Source of the DNA: Chloroflexota bacterium
Lineage (GTDB): Bacteria; Chloroflexota; Chloroflexia; Chloroflexales; Roseiflexaceae
Length of the DNA stretch: 64,000 nt
NCBI GenBank assembly: GCA_013388755.1
Contig: JACAEQ010000036.1
Coordinates: 87,516-151,515, forward strand
Reading direction: 5' to 3'
How positions within the stretch are numbered: the stretch's first letter is position 1; each line of letters opens with the position of its first letter. Of this stretch, positions 56,471 through 64,000 are shown piece by piece. The notes under the pieces are model-generated. The model made no database searches and was not told where the DNA came from. It worked only from the letters and a program-made list of their open reading frames with translations. Position numbers and translations under genes: made by a program.

Positions 56471-57205
56471 ATGCGCATCCTGATCCTCTCGGATATTCAC
56501 TCGAATTATGTGGCGCTCGAAACGGTGCTGGCGGCGGCCAGGCCATACGACGCGGTCTGGAACCTGGGTGATACCATCGGGTATGGGCCACGCCCGAATG
56601 AATGCGTGGCGACCATGCGTGGCATCGCCAGCCTGATGCTTGCCGGGAATCATGATCTTGCCTGCCTGGGCCATCTCGACCTCAGCGACTTCAACCCTGA
56701 TGCACGAACGGCGAATATCTGGAATGGCGATCAGTTGACCGGCGAAAATCGTGACGCGCTTGACCAGCTTGAGCCAGTTCAGGCGATTGACGCGCGCTTC
56801 CTGGCGGCTCATGGTAGCCCGCGCGAGCCAGTGTGGGAGTACCTGTTGACGCGCTACCAGGCGCTCGATAACTTCCGGCACTTCGAGCAGCAGATATGCC
56901 TGATCGGGCATTCACACGTGCCACTGATCTTTCGACTGACATCGGGCGGGCGCTGCGAGGGCCCGTCGGTCCCCGACGATGGGTTCTCTCTGACACTGGA
57001 AGAGGGCACACGCTATATCATCAACCCGGGGAGCGTCGGCCAGCCGCGCAACCAGGATCCGCGCGCCGCGTTCGCCATCTTTGACACCACGTGCGACAGC
57101 ATCACCTTTCACCGCGTGCGTTACGATGTCGCCCTGACGCAACGCCAGATGCGCGAGGCACGCCTGCCGGAACCGCTGGCGTTGCGCCTTGCTCAAGGCA
57201 TATGA
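56471..57205 (+). CDS. Calcineurin-like metallophosphoesterase (YfcE-like)
   Basis: The 244-residue protein has the full motif set: SDIHSN (near residue 6), LGDTIGYGP (near 35), GNHD (near 60), AAHGSP (near 116) and GHSHVP (near 151). YfcE-like enzymes are broad phosphodiesterases. The physiological substrate is unknown. No strong ribosome site is visible before the ATG. Confidence 0.87.
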   Translation: MRILILSDIHSNYVALETVLAAARPYDAVWNLGDTIGYGPRPNECVATMRGIASLMLAGNHDLACLGHLDLSDFNPDARTANIWNGDQLTGENRDALDQLEPVQAIDARFLAAHGSPREPVWEYLLTRYQALDNFRHFEQQICLIGHSHVPLIFRLTSGGRCEGPSVPDDGFSLTLEEGTRYIINPGSVGQPRNQDPRAAFAIFDTTCDSITFHRVRYDVALTQRQMREARLPEPLALRLAQGI

Positions 57206-57413
57206 TGGCGCCAGGCTCATCATGTACACGCGCTACGCGCCCGGGGTACGCGCCTGGCCTGCGGCGGCGTGGTGATTCACGGTCGTGATTTTAGGCGGCT
57301 GCACCGGCGAAAACTGCCACATAAGCACGCAGTGTGCTGCGTCCCATATCGGTCTACCGAAGGCAAAAAGCCAGAACCGCAACACTCGTAGCATCGAGCA
57401 GAAGTGGGCGCCT

Positions 57414-58760
57414 ATGACGATTATTGAGACCTATGTACGCCGCCATCCCCGGTCACGGGCGTTGTATGCCGAGGCGCGCTCGCTCTTTCCCAGCGGTGTT
57501 ACCCACGATGGGCGGCATGTCTCTCCCTTCCCGCTCTATGTGGATCATTGCGCAGGATCGCATAAGTGGGACGTGGATGGTCACGAACTGATCGATTACT
57601 GGACGGGGCATGGCGCGTTGTTGCTCGGTCACGGCCACCCGGTCGTTGTCGCGGCTGTCCAGCGGCAGATGGAGCGCGGGACACACTACGGCGCCGAGCA
57701 CGAATTGAGCATGCACTGGGCCCGCCTGGTCCAGCGCCTGTTTCCAGGTATCGAGCGCGTGCGATTCACCGCATCGGGCACAGAAGCGACCATGATGGCG
57801 CTGCGCCTGGCGCGTGCCTACACCGGCAAGCCGGTCGTGCTGCGCTTTGCCGGGCACTACCATGGCTGGCACGACATGCTGGCGCACGACACGGAGGCCG
57901 AACCTGTTCCAGCCGGCATGTTCGGCGGGTTGCTCGAGTCGACGATCGTGGCGCCCGCGGATCTTGACTGCGTGGAGGCGATCCTGCGCGCACGCGATGA
58001 CATCGCCGCGGTGATTCTTGAGCCGACCGGCGCATCGTATGGCACGGCGCCGCTGCCGGCGGGGTTCTTGCGTGAATTGCGCCGGCTGACCGAGCAGTAT
58101 GGCACCCTGTTGATCTGCGACGAAATCGTGACCGGCTTTCGGGTTGCGCCGGGTGGGGCCCAGCAACGCGAAGGGGTAACCGCCGACCTGACGACGCTGG
58201 CGAAGGTGCTGGCCGGCGGGTTGCCGGGTGGCGCGGTTGGTGGGCGGGCCGACATTATGCGGCACCTGGAGTTTGGTGACGACGACTGGAGCCGCACGCA
58301 CAAGATCCGGCACTATGGCACCTTCAATGCTGCGCCCCTGTCGGCCGCGGCCGGGGTGGCGACACTCGAACTGGTTGCTGGCGGCGAGCCGGGCGCGTGT
58401 GCCGCCGAGCGTGGTGGTGCGGTGATTGCCGGCTTCAACCAGGTGATTCGTCAGCGCGGGCTGTACGGCTGGGCGGCATATGGCGACGGGTCAATCTTTC
58501 ATCTTGTCGCCGGATGCAGCAGCGGGTTTCCACCCGGCGAGCTCGATCCGCGCATATCGCTCAATGAACTGAAATGTGGCGGCGACCCGGCGCTGATCAA
58601 CCTGGTACGGCTCGGGATGATCAACCATGGCGTGGATCTGATGCGCGGGCGCAGCGGATTTCTGTCGGCAGCGCATACGCCAGCGGATGTGGACGCCACA
58701 ATCGCAGCATTTGCCGCAACGCTCGATACTATTGCAGAGGAAGCGGCGCAACCGCGCTGA
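57414..58760 (+). CDS. Glutamate-1-semialdehyde aminomutase-like class III PLP enzyme
   Basis: The 448-residue protein resembles HemL: SGVTHDGRHVSPFP, FTASGTEATMMALRLARAY, the PLP loop GHYHGWHDM, CDEIVTGFR and the Schiff-base lysine in LAKVLAGGLPGG. Its divergence (for example RMLRGR-type C-terminus) leaves room for a related aminotransferase instead of a tetrapyrrole enzyme. The ATG at 57414 gives the family N-terminus; the upstream extension looks noncoding. Confidence 0.82.
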   Translation: MTIIETYVRRHPRSRALYAEARSLFPSGVTHDGRHVSPFPLYVDHCAGSHKWDVDGHELIDYWTGHGALLLGHGHPVVVAAVQRQMERGTHYGAEHELSMHWARLVQRLFPGIERVRFTASGTEATMMALRLARAYTGKPVVLRFAGHYHGWHDMLAHDTEAEPVPAGMFGGLLESTIVAPADLDCVEAILRARDDIAAVILEPTGASYGTAPLPAGFLRELRRLTEQYGTLLICDEIVTGFRVAPGGAQQREGVTADLTTLAKVLAGGLPGGAVGGRADIMRHLEFGDDDWSRTHKIRHYGTFNAAPLSAAAGVATLELVAGGEPGACAAERGGAVIAGFNQVIRQRGLYGWAAYGDGSIFHLVAGCSSGFPPGELDPRISLNELKCGGDPALINLVRLGMINHGVDLMRGRSGFLSAAHTPADVDATIAAFAATLDTIAEEAAQPR

Positions 58761-58765
58761 CTGCC

Positions 58766-59353
58766 ATGCGTGTGATAACAGGCACCGCAAAAGGGCATCG
58801 CCTGAAAGCGCCGCGCGGATCCGGCACACGGCCAATGCTTGACCGGGTCAAAGAGGCGCTGTTTTCAGTGCTGGAAGGGTACGGCCCGATTCGAGGCCGG
58901 GTGCTGGATCTGTACGCCGGCACCGGATCGCTCGGGATCGAATGCCTTTCGCGCGGCGCCGCGTGGGCCGACTTTGTTGAACAGCGGGCGCATGTCTGTC
59001 GCATCATTCGCGAGAACCTGGAGCACACCCACCTGGCCGACCGGGCGCGCGTGCTGCACATGCCCGTGAGCCGCTTTCTGAGCGTCCATGGCGCAACTGA
59101 GAAGTATGCTATAATCATTATGGACCCGCCATACGCTGATCCTGCGATTGAAGCAACTATCTGCGCCGTGGACGACGCTCACCTTCTGGCCGACGACGGG
59201 TTGCTGATAGTCGGCCATTCGCCGCGTGTTGAGCTGAAAGATCGTTATCAGCGGCTTCATCGCCGCAAGTTCCGCCGCCTGGGGGATTCCTGCTTCTCAA
59301 TCTATGATGTCGAACCACACACTGCGGCAGCGGCGTCCGCAACCGAACACTGA
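58766..59353 (+). CDS. rsmD: 16S rRNA (guanine966-N2)-methyltransferase
   Basis: The 195-residue protein begins MRVITGTAKGHRLKAPRG, the RsmD start. It has the SAM motif DLYAGTGSLGIECLSRG (near residue 48) and the catalytic DPPY (near 120). It starts 5 bp after the aminomutase-like gene. The rsmD-coaD order is widely conserved. Confidence 0.93.
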   Translation: MRVITGTAKGHRLKAPRGSGTRPMLDRVKEALFSVLEGYGPIRGRVLDLYAGTGSLGIECLSRGAAWADFVEQRAHVCRIIRENLEHTHLADRARVLHMPVSRFLSVHGATEKYAIIIMDPPYADPAIEATICAVDDAHLLADDGLLIVGHSPRVELKDRYQRLHRRKFRRLGDSCFSIYDVEPHTAAAASATEH

Positions 59354-59443
59354 GCGGTATCATGCGGCGTTGATGCCCGGGTAGCGGCCACCTGGCGCAG
59401 AAACTGCAGATCTGCGTTGCGCCACAGCCGAAGGAGAGAAGGG

Positions 59444-59926
59444 GTGACGATCGCAGTCTATCCCGGAAGCTTCGATCCCGTCACGAACGGTCACCTTGAT
59501 ATTGCCACCCGCGCGTCGCGCATTTTTGATACGGTCATCATGGCCGTCTTCGATCGGCCCAACAAGAAGTTGCTATTCAGCACCGAGGAACGCGTGGCGC
59601 TGCTGCGAGAAGCCACCAGCCACCTGCCGCGCGTGCAGGTGGATACGTATTCGGCGCTGACCGTCGATTATGTACGGAGCGTCGGCGCGTCGGTGATTGT
59701 GCGTGGCATGCGGGCAGTGGGCGATTTCGAGGCTGAATTTCAACTGGCACAAATCAATCAGACGCTTGCGCCCGACATTGACATCGTTCTTTTTATGGCA
59801 AGCCACCGGTATACCTTTTTCAGTTCAAGCACGGTGCGGGAAATTGCCTCGCTTGGTGGCGACGTTTCCTGGCTCGTCCCCAGCCATGTAGTCGCAGCGC
59901 TGCGGCGAGCATACGATGGGGGGTGA
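59444..59926 (+). CDS. coaD: Pantetheine-phosphate adenylyltransferase
   Basis: The 160-residue nucleotidyltransferase makes dephospho-CoA. It has YPGSFDPVTNGHLDI (T/HxGH-type nucleotide site), IVRGMRAVGDFEAEFQLA and the C-terminal FSSSTVREIA. The GTG at 59444 follows AAGGAGAGAAGG directly, so this start is firm. Confidence 0.95.
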   Translation: MTIAVYPGSFDPVTNGHLDIATRASRIFDTVIMAVFDRPNKKLLFSTEERVALLREATSHLPRVQVDTYSALTVDYVRSVGASVIVRGMRAVGDFEAEFQLAQINQTLAPDIDIVLFMASHRYTFFSSSTVREIASLGGDVSWLVPSHVVAALRRAYDGG

Positions 59927-59932
59927 ACGGCT

Positions 59933-60370
59933 ATCGAACTGGATCAACTGATTGATGAACTGGAAGATGTCCTGGCCGAAGGCCGGCGCGTGCCATTCAG
60001 CGGCCGGTTACTGATCGATGAAGATCGCGTGCTCGACATCATTGACCGCATGCGTGTTGCAGTGCCCGAGGAGTTACGCCAGGCGCGGCGGATCATTGGC
60101 GAACAGGAGCGTCTGATCAGCGAGGCACAGGAGCGGGTTCAGCATGTGCTCCAGGAGCAGGGATTGATGGCGGCAGTCGAGGCGGAGCGGGTGCGTTTAC
60201 TGGAGCAGGCAGAACGTGAGGCGCGCGCCGTACGCGCCGGTGCCGATGAGTACGCCCGGCAAGTGCTCGAAGAACTGGAGCAGCGACTGATGAAGGTCAT
60301 AACCAGTGTTCAGAATGGCCTGAACGAACTGGGTGCGCCAGGGGGGCCGCGGTCACCTTCCGGGGGGTGA
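59933..60370 (+). CDS. Coiled-coil (DivIVA-like) protein with apparent non-AUG start
   Basis: The protein starts with a helix (IELDQLIDELEDVLAEGRRVPFSG), then VLDIIDRMRVAVPEELRQARRII, and a long coiled coil to about residue 130, ending in a short Gly/Pro tail. I read it as the small coiled-coil family found near coaD and rpmF in Chloroflexota. No ATG, GTG or TTG lies between the upstream stop and the first helix. An ATC at 59933 follows a GGGGGGTGA purine run. The next standard start, GTG 59990, would delete the first helix. Confidence 0.6.
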   Translation: MELDQLIDELEDVLAEGRRVPFSGRLLIDEDRVLDIIDRMRVAVPEELRQARRIIGEQERLISEAQERVQHVLQEQGLMAAVEAERVRLLEQAEREARAVRAGADEYARQVLEELEQRLMKVITSVQNGLNELGAPGGPRSPSGG

Positions 60371-60532
60371 ACTGGTGTGGTATGTCCTGCCAGATCTGGC
60401 TGCACCCGGGTCGTACTGAAGCGTCTGGAACGGTTCACGATCGGGGTCCGGGGGACGCCCCGAGGCGAACGAATCGGCGGCGGGTGGGAACGTAGCGTGC
60501 TGCGTCCACGACGCAAACGCCATGGCACGTGG

Positions 60533-60570
60533 CCCCGCCGACGCACAACACCATGCGTGCGAGACGTGTG
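60533..60570 (+). promoter_or_regulatory. 38-bp conserved upstream element, copy B
   Basis: This copy matches 28418-28455 with one mismatch. It lies 23 bp upstream of the -35 of the yceD-rpmF promoter, as copy A lies 24 bp upstream of its -35. It may be an activator site or UP-like element for ribosomal protein genes. The rest of the 283-bp gap shows only the promoter. Confidence 0.65.
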
Positions 60571-60593
60571 AATACTTACAGGCGTTTCTCGCC

Positions 60594-60622
60594 TTGACAG
60601 CCGGGCGGCGCTGGCCTATAAT
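60594..60622 (+). promoter_or_regulatory. Promoter of the yceD-rpmF operon
   Basis: TTGACA, 17 bp, then TATAAT: a full consensus match. Transcription would start near 60629, about 25 nt before the yceD start. Confidence 0.85.
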
Positions 60623-60653
60623 GCAACTTCTGTGAGCGCGGAGGGCGCCGCCA

Positions 60654-61208
60654 ATGCGCGTGTCAAAACCAGCCACTGACTTGAAATTCAACGTCGCGCA
60701 GCTGCTCCGCGAATATACGGGCGCGTGGCGCAAATACGATTTCACCGAACCAGTCCTGCCGCTCGATGATACGACCGAGATGCGCGATCTGGTGGGGCAG
60801 GTACGTTTCACCCGTACCGCAAGTGGCGTGCTGGTTGACGTACGCGCGCACGGAACGGTAACGATGGAGTGCATCCGCTGCCTCAATCCTGCCACACAGC
60901 ATATTGAGGTCAGCTTTCGCGATGAGTTCCACTCGCGGATCGATGTCAACAGCGGCGCTCCCCTGCCAAAGCCTGACGAGGACGATCCATTCTTCCTCGA
61001 TGAACTGCACATGGCAGATGTGGGTGAGGCGCTGCGCGAGTATGTATTGCTCGAATTGCCGATGCAGCCGCTCTGCCGCCCCGATTGTCGCGGGTTGTGC
61101 CCGACATGCGGTGCAGATCTGAATGTCGAGCAGTGTGCGTGTGCCGACACTGCCGCCGATGAACGATTTGAGGCACTACGTGCGCTGCTTAAGCCGGAAC
61201 AGCAGTAA
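60654..61208 (+). CDS. yceD: YceD (DUF177) protein
   Basis: The 184-residue protein has the DUF177 pattern: beta-rich N-terminal half, MECIRCL (near residue 73) and C-terminal CRPDCRGLCPTCGADLN with four cysteines. YceD-type proteins are almost always encoded just before rpmF and affect rRNA or ribosome assembly. GGAGG lies upstream of the ATG. Confidence 0.9.
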   Translation: MRVSKPATDLKFNVAQLLREYTGAWRKYDFTEPVLPLDDTTEMRDLVGQVRFTRTASGVLVDVRAHGTVTMECIRCLNPATQHIEVSFRDEFHSRIDVNSGAPLPKPDEDDPFFLDELHMADVGEALREYVLLELPMQPLCRPDCRGLCPTCGADLNVEQCACADTAADERFEALRALLKPEQQ

Positions 61209-61245
61209 TCCGTATCTCATTGTTCACTGAGAGAGTTAACCAATC

Positions 61246-61443
61246 ATGGGTGCTGTACCAAAAACGAAAGTCTCGCGACACCGGCGTGGTAACCGCCGCC
61301 AGCATCAGCGGCTCGATGCGCCGACACTGGTACCATGCCCGCGCTGTGGGCAACTGAAGCGCGCGCATTACGTTTGTAAGTCGTGCGGCGTCTATCGTGG
61401 CCGCCAGGTTATCGAACTGAAGCGCGAGCCTGAAGAAGATTAG
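61246..61443 (+). CDS. rpmF: 50S ribosomal protein L32
   Basis: The 65-residue protein begins MGAVPKTKVSRHRRGNRR and has two CxxC pairs (CPRCGQ, CKSCG), the zinc-binding form of L32. It follows yceD by 37 bp. Length and terminus match the family. Confidence 0.96.
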   Translation: MGAVPKTKVSRHRRGNRRQHQRLDAPTLVPCPRCGQLKRAHYVCKSCGVYRGRQVIELKREPEED

Positions 61444-61464
61444 TCGATCGCGGCGGCCGCGCGG

Positions 61465-61506
61465 AGGGTTATTGGCCTGCCATCCGGCGAGTCAGTAACC
61501 CTTTTT
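61465..61506 (+). terminator. rpmF intrinsic terminator
   Basis: AGGGTTA and TAACCCT pair around an inner GCC/GGC stem, followed by TTTTTG. It lies 22 nt after the rpmF stop and separates it from fabH. Confidence 0.65.
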
Positions 61507-61617
61507 GTGTCCCCAGGGCGAGCGATGAGGGGAACGAGGGACAGGACGAGAGGGTATCGTGGCGTAGCAAACGCGAAGAGTGTGCACGGCACAGGCCAGG
61601 CGAGAACCGAGGTGCAT

Positions 61618-62604
61618 ATGGCGAAGTATGCGGCGATCACCGGCTGGGGCATGGCCGTTCCGGAACGGACGCTCACGAATGCCGATCTTGAACGCATGGT
61701 GGCGACATCGGACGAATGGATCCAGACTCGCACCGGCATCCGTGAGCGGCGCATCATAGGGCCCGGCGAGAGCACATCGTCGCTGGCGACGGCGGCCGGG
61801 AAGGCGGCACTCAACCGCGCCGGGCTCGACGCATCTGCGATTGACCATGTCATTCTGGCAACGTGTACCCCGGATCGCCCATTTCCAGCGACGGCCTGTA
61901 CCATCCAGGCGGCTCTCGGTGCGCGCCGCGCCGCCGCATTCGACATTGTGGCAGCATGCAGTGGTTTTGTGTATGGCCTGAATGTCGCCACGAGCTTGAT
62001 CCGCAGCGGCGCGGCGCGCACCGTGCTGTTCATCGCCTGCGATGTGTTTACCCACTTCATAAACTGGAACGACCGCAACACCTGTGTGTTGTTCGGCGAT
62101 GGCGCGGGCGCAGTTGTGCTGCAACCGTCGGATGAGCCGGCCGGGTTGATCTCGTGCGTGCTCGGCGCCGCTGGCGAGCAGGAAGACCTGATGGCGGTCG
62201 ATGCCGGCGGGACGCGCCTGCCGGCGACAGCGGAACTGCTGGAACAGGGGCGACAGTACGTGTACATGAATGGTCGCGAGATCTTCAAACATGCGGTACG
62301 CGAGATGGCTGAATCATCGCTGGAAGCCCTACGCCTAGCCAGCCTGACACGCGAAGAGGTTGCGCTGGTCGTGCCGCACCAGGCCAACCTGCGCATAATT
62401 GAAGCCACGGCAAAACGACTCGAGATACCGATGGATCGCGTCTTCGTCAATCTCGACCGCTACGGGAACACTTCGGCCGCCAGCGTGCCGATCGCGCTGG
62501 TGGAGGCCGTCGAACAGGGGCGGCTGCGCGCCGGCGAATATGCGCTGCTCACTGCGTTCGGCGGCGGGTTGACCTGGGCGTCGGCAGTGATCCGCTGGGG
62601 GTAG
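61618..62604 (+). CDS. fabH: 3-oxoacyl-[acyl-carrier-protein] synthase III
   Basis: The 328-residue enzyme starts fatty acid synthesis by condensing acetyl-CoA with malonyl-ACP. The triad is visible: Cys114 in VAACSGFVYG, His in VPHQANLRI (near residue 258) and Asn in RYGNTSAAS (near 287). The ATG at 61618 with GAGG upstream gives the standard N-terminus. The usual plsX gene before it is missing, and an IS fragment lies in place of fabD after it. Confidence 0.93.
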   Translation: MAKYAAITGWGMAVPERTLTNADLERMVATSDEWIQTRTGIRERRIIGPGESTSSLATAAGKAALNRAGLDASAIDHVILATCTPDRPFPATACTIQAALGARRAAAFDIVAACSGFVYGLNVATSLIRSGAARTVLFIACDVFTHFINWNDRNTCVLFGDGAGAVVLQPSDEPAGLISCVLGAAGEQEDLMAVDAGGTRLPATAELLEQGRQYVYMNGREIFKHAVREMAESSLEALRLASLTREEVALVVPHQANLRIIEATAKRLEIPMDRVFVNLDRYGNTSAASVPIALVEAVEQGRLRAGEYALLTAFGGGLTWASAVIRWG

Positions 62605-62631
62605 TGGGTTCGACTCGCCGGTGCCCTCGGA

Positions 62632-63726
62632 TTGTCTATGGTCTGTAGTAGATATGCATCGCCGCTACCCACGCGCGAGGTAGACTCCAGCCGCGATACG
62701 CAGCGCCTCCTCCGCCGTACCGAAGAAGTCGCCGCTCGGGAAGATCGACAGCTCGTACCCAGGACCATGACGACCCGCATGGGCAAGGTGACGTTTGCCG
62801 TGCCGCAGGTGCGCGACAGCAGCTTCTATCCCCAGGCGCTGGAGAAAGGGCTGCGCAGTGAGCGCGCCCTCATCCTGGCGCTGGCCGAGATGTACGTGGA
62901 GGGCGTCTCGACACGCAAAGTGGCGGTGATCACCGCGCAGTTGTGCGGCGTCGAACTGATCTCGACCCGGGTCAGCCGTGCGGCAGCGCAGCTGGATGCC
63001 GCGCTGGAACAGTGGCGCACCCGCCCGCTGGACGCCTGCCGCTATCTGCTGCTGGATGCGCGCTACGAGAAGGTGCGGATCGATGGCCAGGTGCACGACG
63101 CCGCGATACTGATCGCCATGGGCGTTCGTGACGATGGCAAGCGCGCCATTCTGGGCGTGTCGGTCGCGGTCGGCGAACACGAAGCGCACTGGCGCCAGTT
63201 CTTGCACAGTCTGGTGCAGCGTGGCCTGAGCGGTGTGCAGCTGATCGTCAGCGATGCGCATGACGGGCTGCAGGCCCCCCGGCGCGCGGTCTCTGGCGGC
63301 GTACCCTGGCAGCGCTGCCAGTTCCATCTGCAGCAGAACGCCCAGGCGTACGTGCCGTGGCAGGAACTGAAGGCCGAGGTGGCAGTCGACATTCGTGCGA
63401 TCTTCATCGCGCCCAATCGCGTCGACGCCGACAGCCTGCTGGCGCGGACGGTGCAGAAGTTCGCCAAAACCGCGTCCAAACTGGCTGCATGGCTCGAAAC
63501 GGCCATTCCCGAGGGCTTGACCGTGTTCAGTCTTCCGGCGGCGCACCGCACGCGCCTGCGCACCGTGAACGCGCTGGAACGGCTGAACCAGGAGATCCGC
63601 CGGCGCACCCGCGTGGTGGGCGTCTTTCCGAATGAAGCATCCTGCCTGCGCCTGGTGACCGCGCTGGCCATGGAAACCAGCAACGAGTGGGAAGCCGGCA
63701 AGGTCTATCTCACGTTGAACGACTGA
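62632..63726 (+). mobile_element. IS256-family transposase, 5'-truncated
   Basis: The 364-residue frame matches IS256-family (mutator-type) transposases from about residue 30 on (RTEEVAARE..., PRTMTTRMGKV). The DDE residues are visible in LLLDARYEKV, IVSDAHDGL and NALERLNQEI. The N-terminal ~60-80 residues typical of the family are absent, and no inverted ends are obvious. So it is probably an inactive fragment, although the catalytic core is intact. Its frame continues from fabH past the stop, by chance. Confidence 0.8.
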
Positions 63727-63805
63727 ACGTTTGTTCGGAAATTAAAACGTCATGTTGGTATACCACGAGTCAATGTACAGAAAAGTACTTGACTGATCGT
63801 CTGGA

Positions 63806-63814
63806 TGCTATAAT
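63806..63814 (+). promoter_or_regulatory. Extended -10 promoter before the DUF433 gene
   Basis: TGCTATAAT fits the extended -10 consensus. TTGACT lies 14 bp upstream, too close for a normal -35. A transcript would begin ~35 nt before the start codon. Confidence 0.55.
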
Positions 63815-63854
63815 GAGCACAGAGGACATCCAATCGCGCCGGAGGACTCGCGCC

Positions 63855-64000
63855 ATGACTCTCCATGTTGAACAGCAGCCGGTTCCCCTGGTGGTCACCG
63901 CCGAGGGCGTGGTGCGTATCGAGGGAACCCGCGTGCCGCTCGAGACGGTGGTGCGCGCGTTTCACCTCGGGGCGACGCCTGAGGAGATTGCGCAGGATTA
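63855..64000 (+). CDS. DUF433 antitoxin-like protein (3' cut by window)
   Basis: The first 48 residues are visible: VVRIEGTRVPLETVVRAFHLGATPEEIAQD matches DUF433, a winged-helix family often paired with PIN-domain toxins. GGAGGA lies 8 nt before the ATG. The partner gene, if any, would be beyond the window. Confidence 0.75.
   Translation, partial: MTLHVEQQPVPLVVTAEGVVRIEGTRVPLETVVRAFHLGATPEEIAQD

Overview
The window is a GC-rich bacterial chromosome segment, most likely from the phylum Chloroflexota (inferred). The basis is a LysW-type lysine pathway, a divergent single-ring chaperonin paralogue, Asp23/FakA/DegV next to rpmB and recG, GTG starts with strong AGGAG ribosome sites, and TTGaca-N17-TATAAT promoters. 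No rRNA, tRNA or CRISPR array was seen. Nearly all genes are on the + strand; the exceptions are a PPOX-fold gene, rpmB, a pseudokinase gene and a GerMN gene.

Region 1 (1-13.6 kb) is a nearly complete alpha-aminoadipate (LysW carrier) lysine pathway: homoaconitase large subunit (cut by the window start), LysE-type exporter, Cys/Met PLP lyase, homoaconitase small subunit, homoisocitrate dehydrogenase, LysW, LysX, LysY, an atypical homocitrate-synthase-like enzyme, LysZ, an MFS transporter, a PPOX protein on the other strand, LysJ and LysK. Region 2 (13.7-19.1 kb) holds an S9 peptidase, a small HisKA-like helical protein, a dynamin-like GTPase and a SAM hydrolase. Region 3 (19.1-25.5 kb) is the PrkA kinase / DUF444 / SpoVR operon behind a consensus promoter. 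The spoVR gene is interrupted in frame by a 399-residue intein, at its conserved NEGWA-x-x-WH motif; the intein's LAGLIDADG endonuclease has lost both catalytic acids.

Region 4 (25.5-35.5 kb) has prmC, a HAD phosphatase, rpmB, an Asp23 protein, a FakA-type fatty-acid kinase, two DegV (FakB-type) proteins and recG, an order close to that of Firmicutes. Region 5 (35.5-47.8 kb) has a secreted FG-GAP/ASPIC lipoprotein, a His-rich membrane protein and a carbohydrate locus: Tat-lipoprotein sugar-binding protein, two permeases, a GH2 enzyme and a DUF5107-TPR protein. Region 6 (47.8-54.6 kb) holds a chaperonin-like protein lacking the ATPase aspartates, a convergent pseudokinase with a DnaJ-like zinc domain and membrane anchor, an RseP-type protease, and a Cas4-like nuclease split over two membrane-anchored polypeptides. 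Region 7 (54.6-64 kb) has a GerMN protein, a phosphoesterase, a GSA-aminomutase-like enzyme, rsmD, coaD, a coiled-coil gene with an apparent non-AUG start, yceD, rpmF, fabH, a 5'-truncated IS256 transposase and the start of a DUF433 gene.

Two repeat layers run through the window: 130-150 bp elements with CCTATCCGA/TCGGATAGG ends, nearly always right after a stop codon, and an 11-bp-TIR GC-rich element. A 38-bp sequence lies at the same distance upstream of two strong promoters (28.4 and 60.5 kb).
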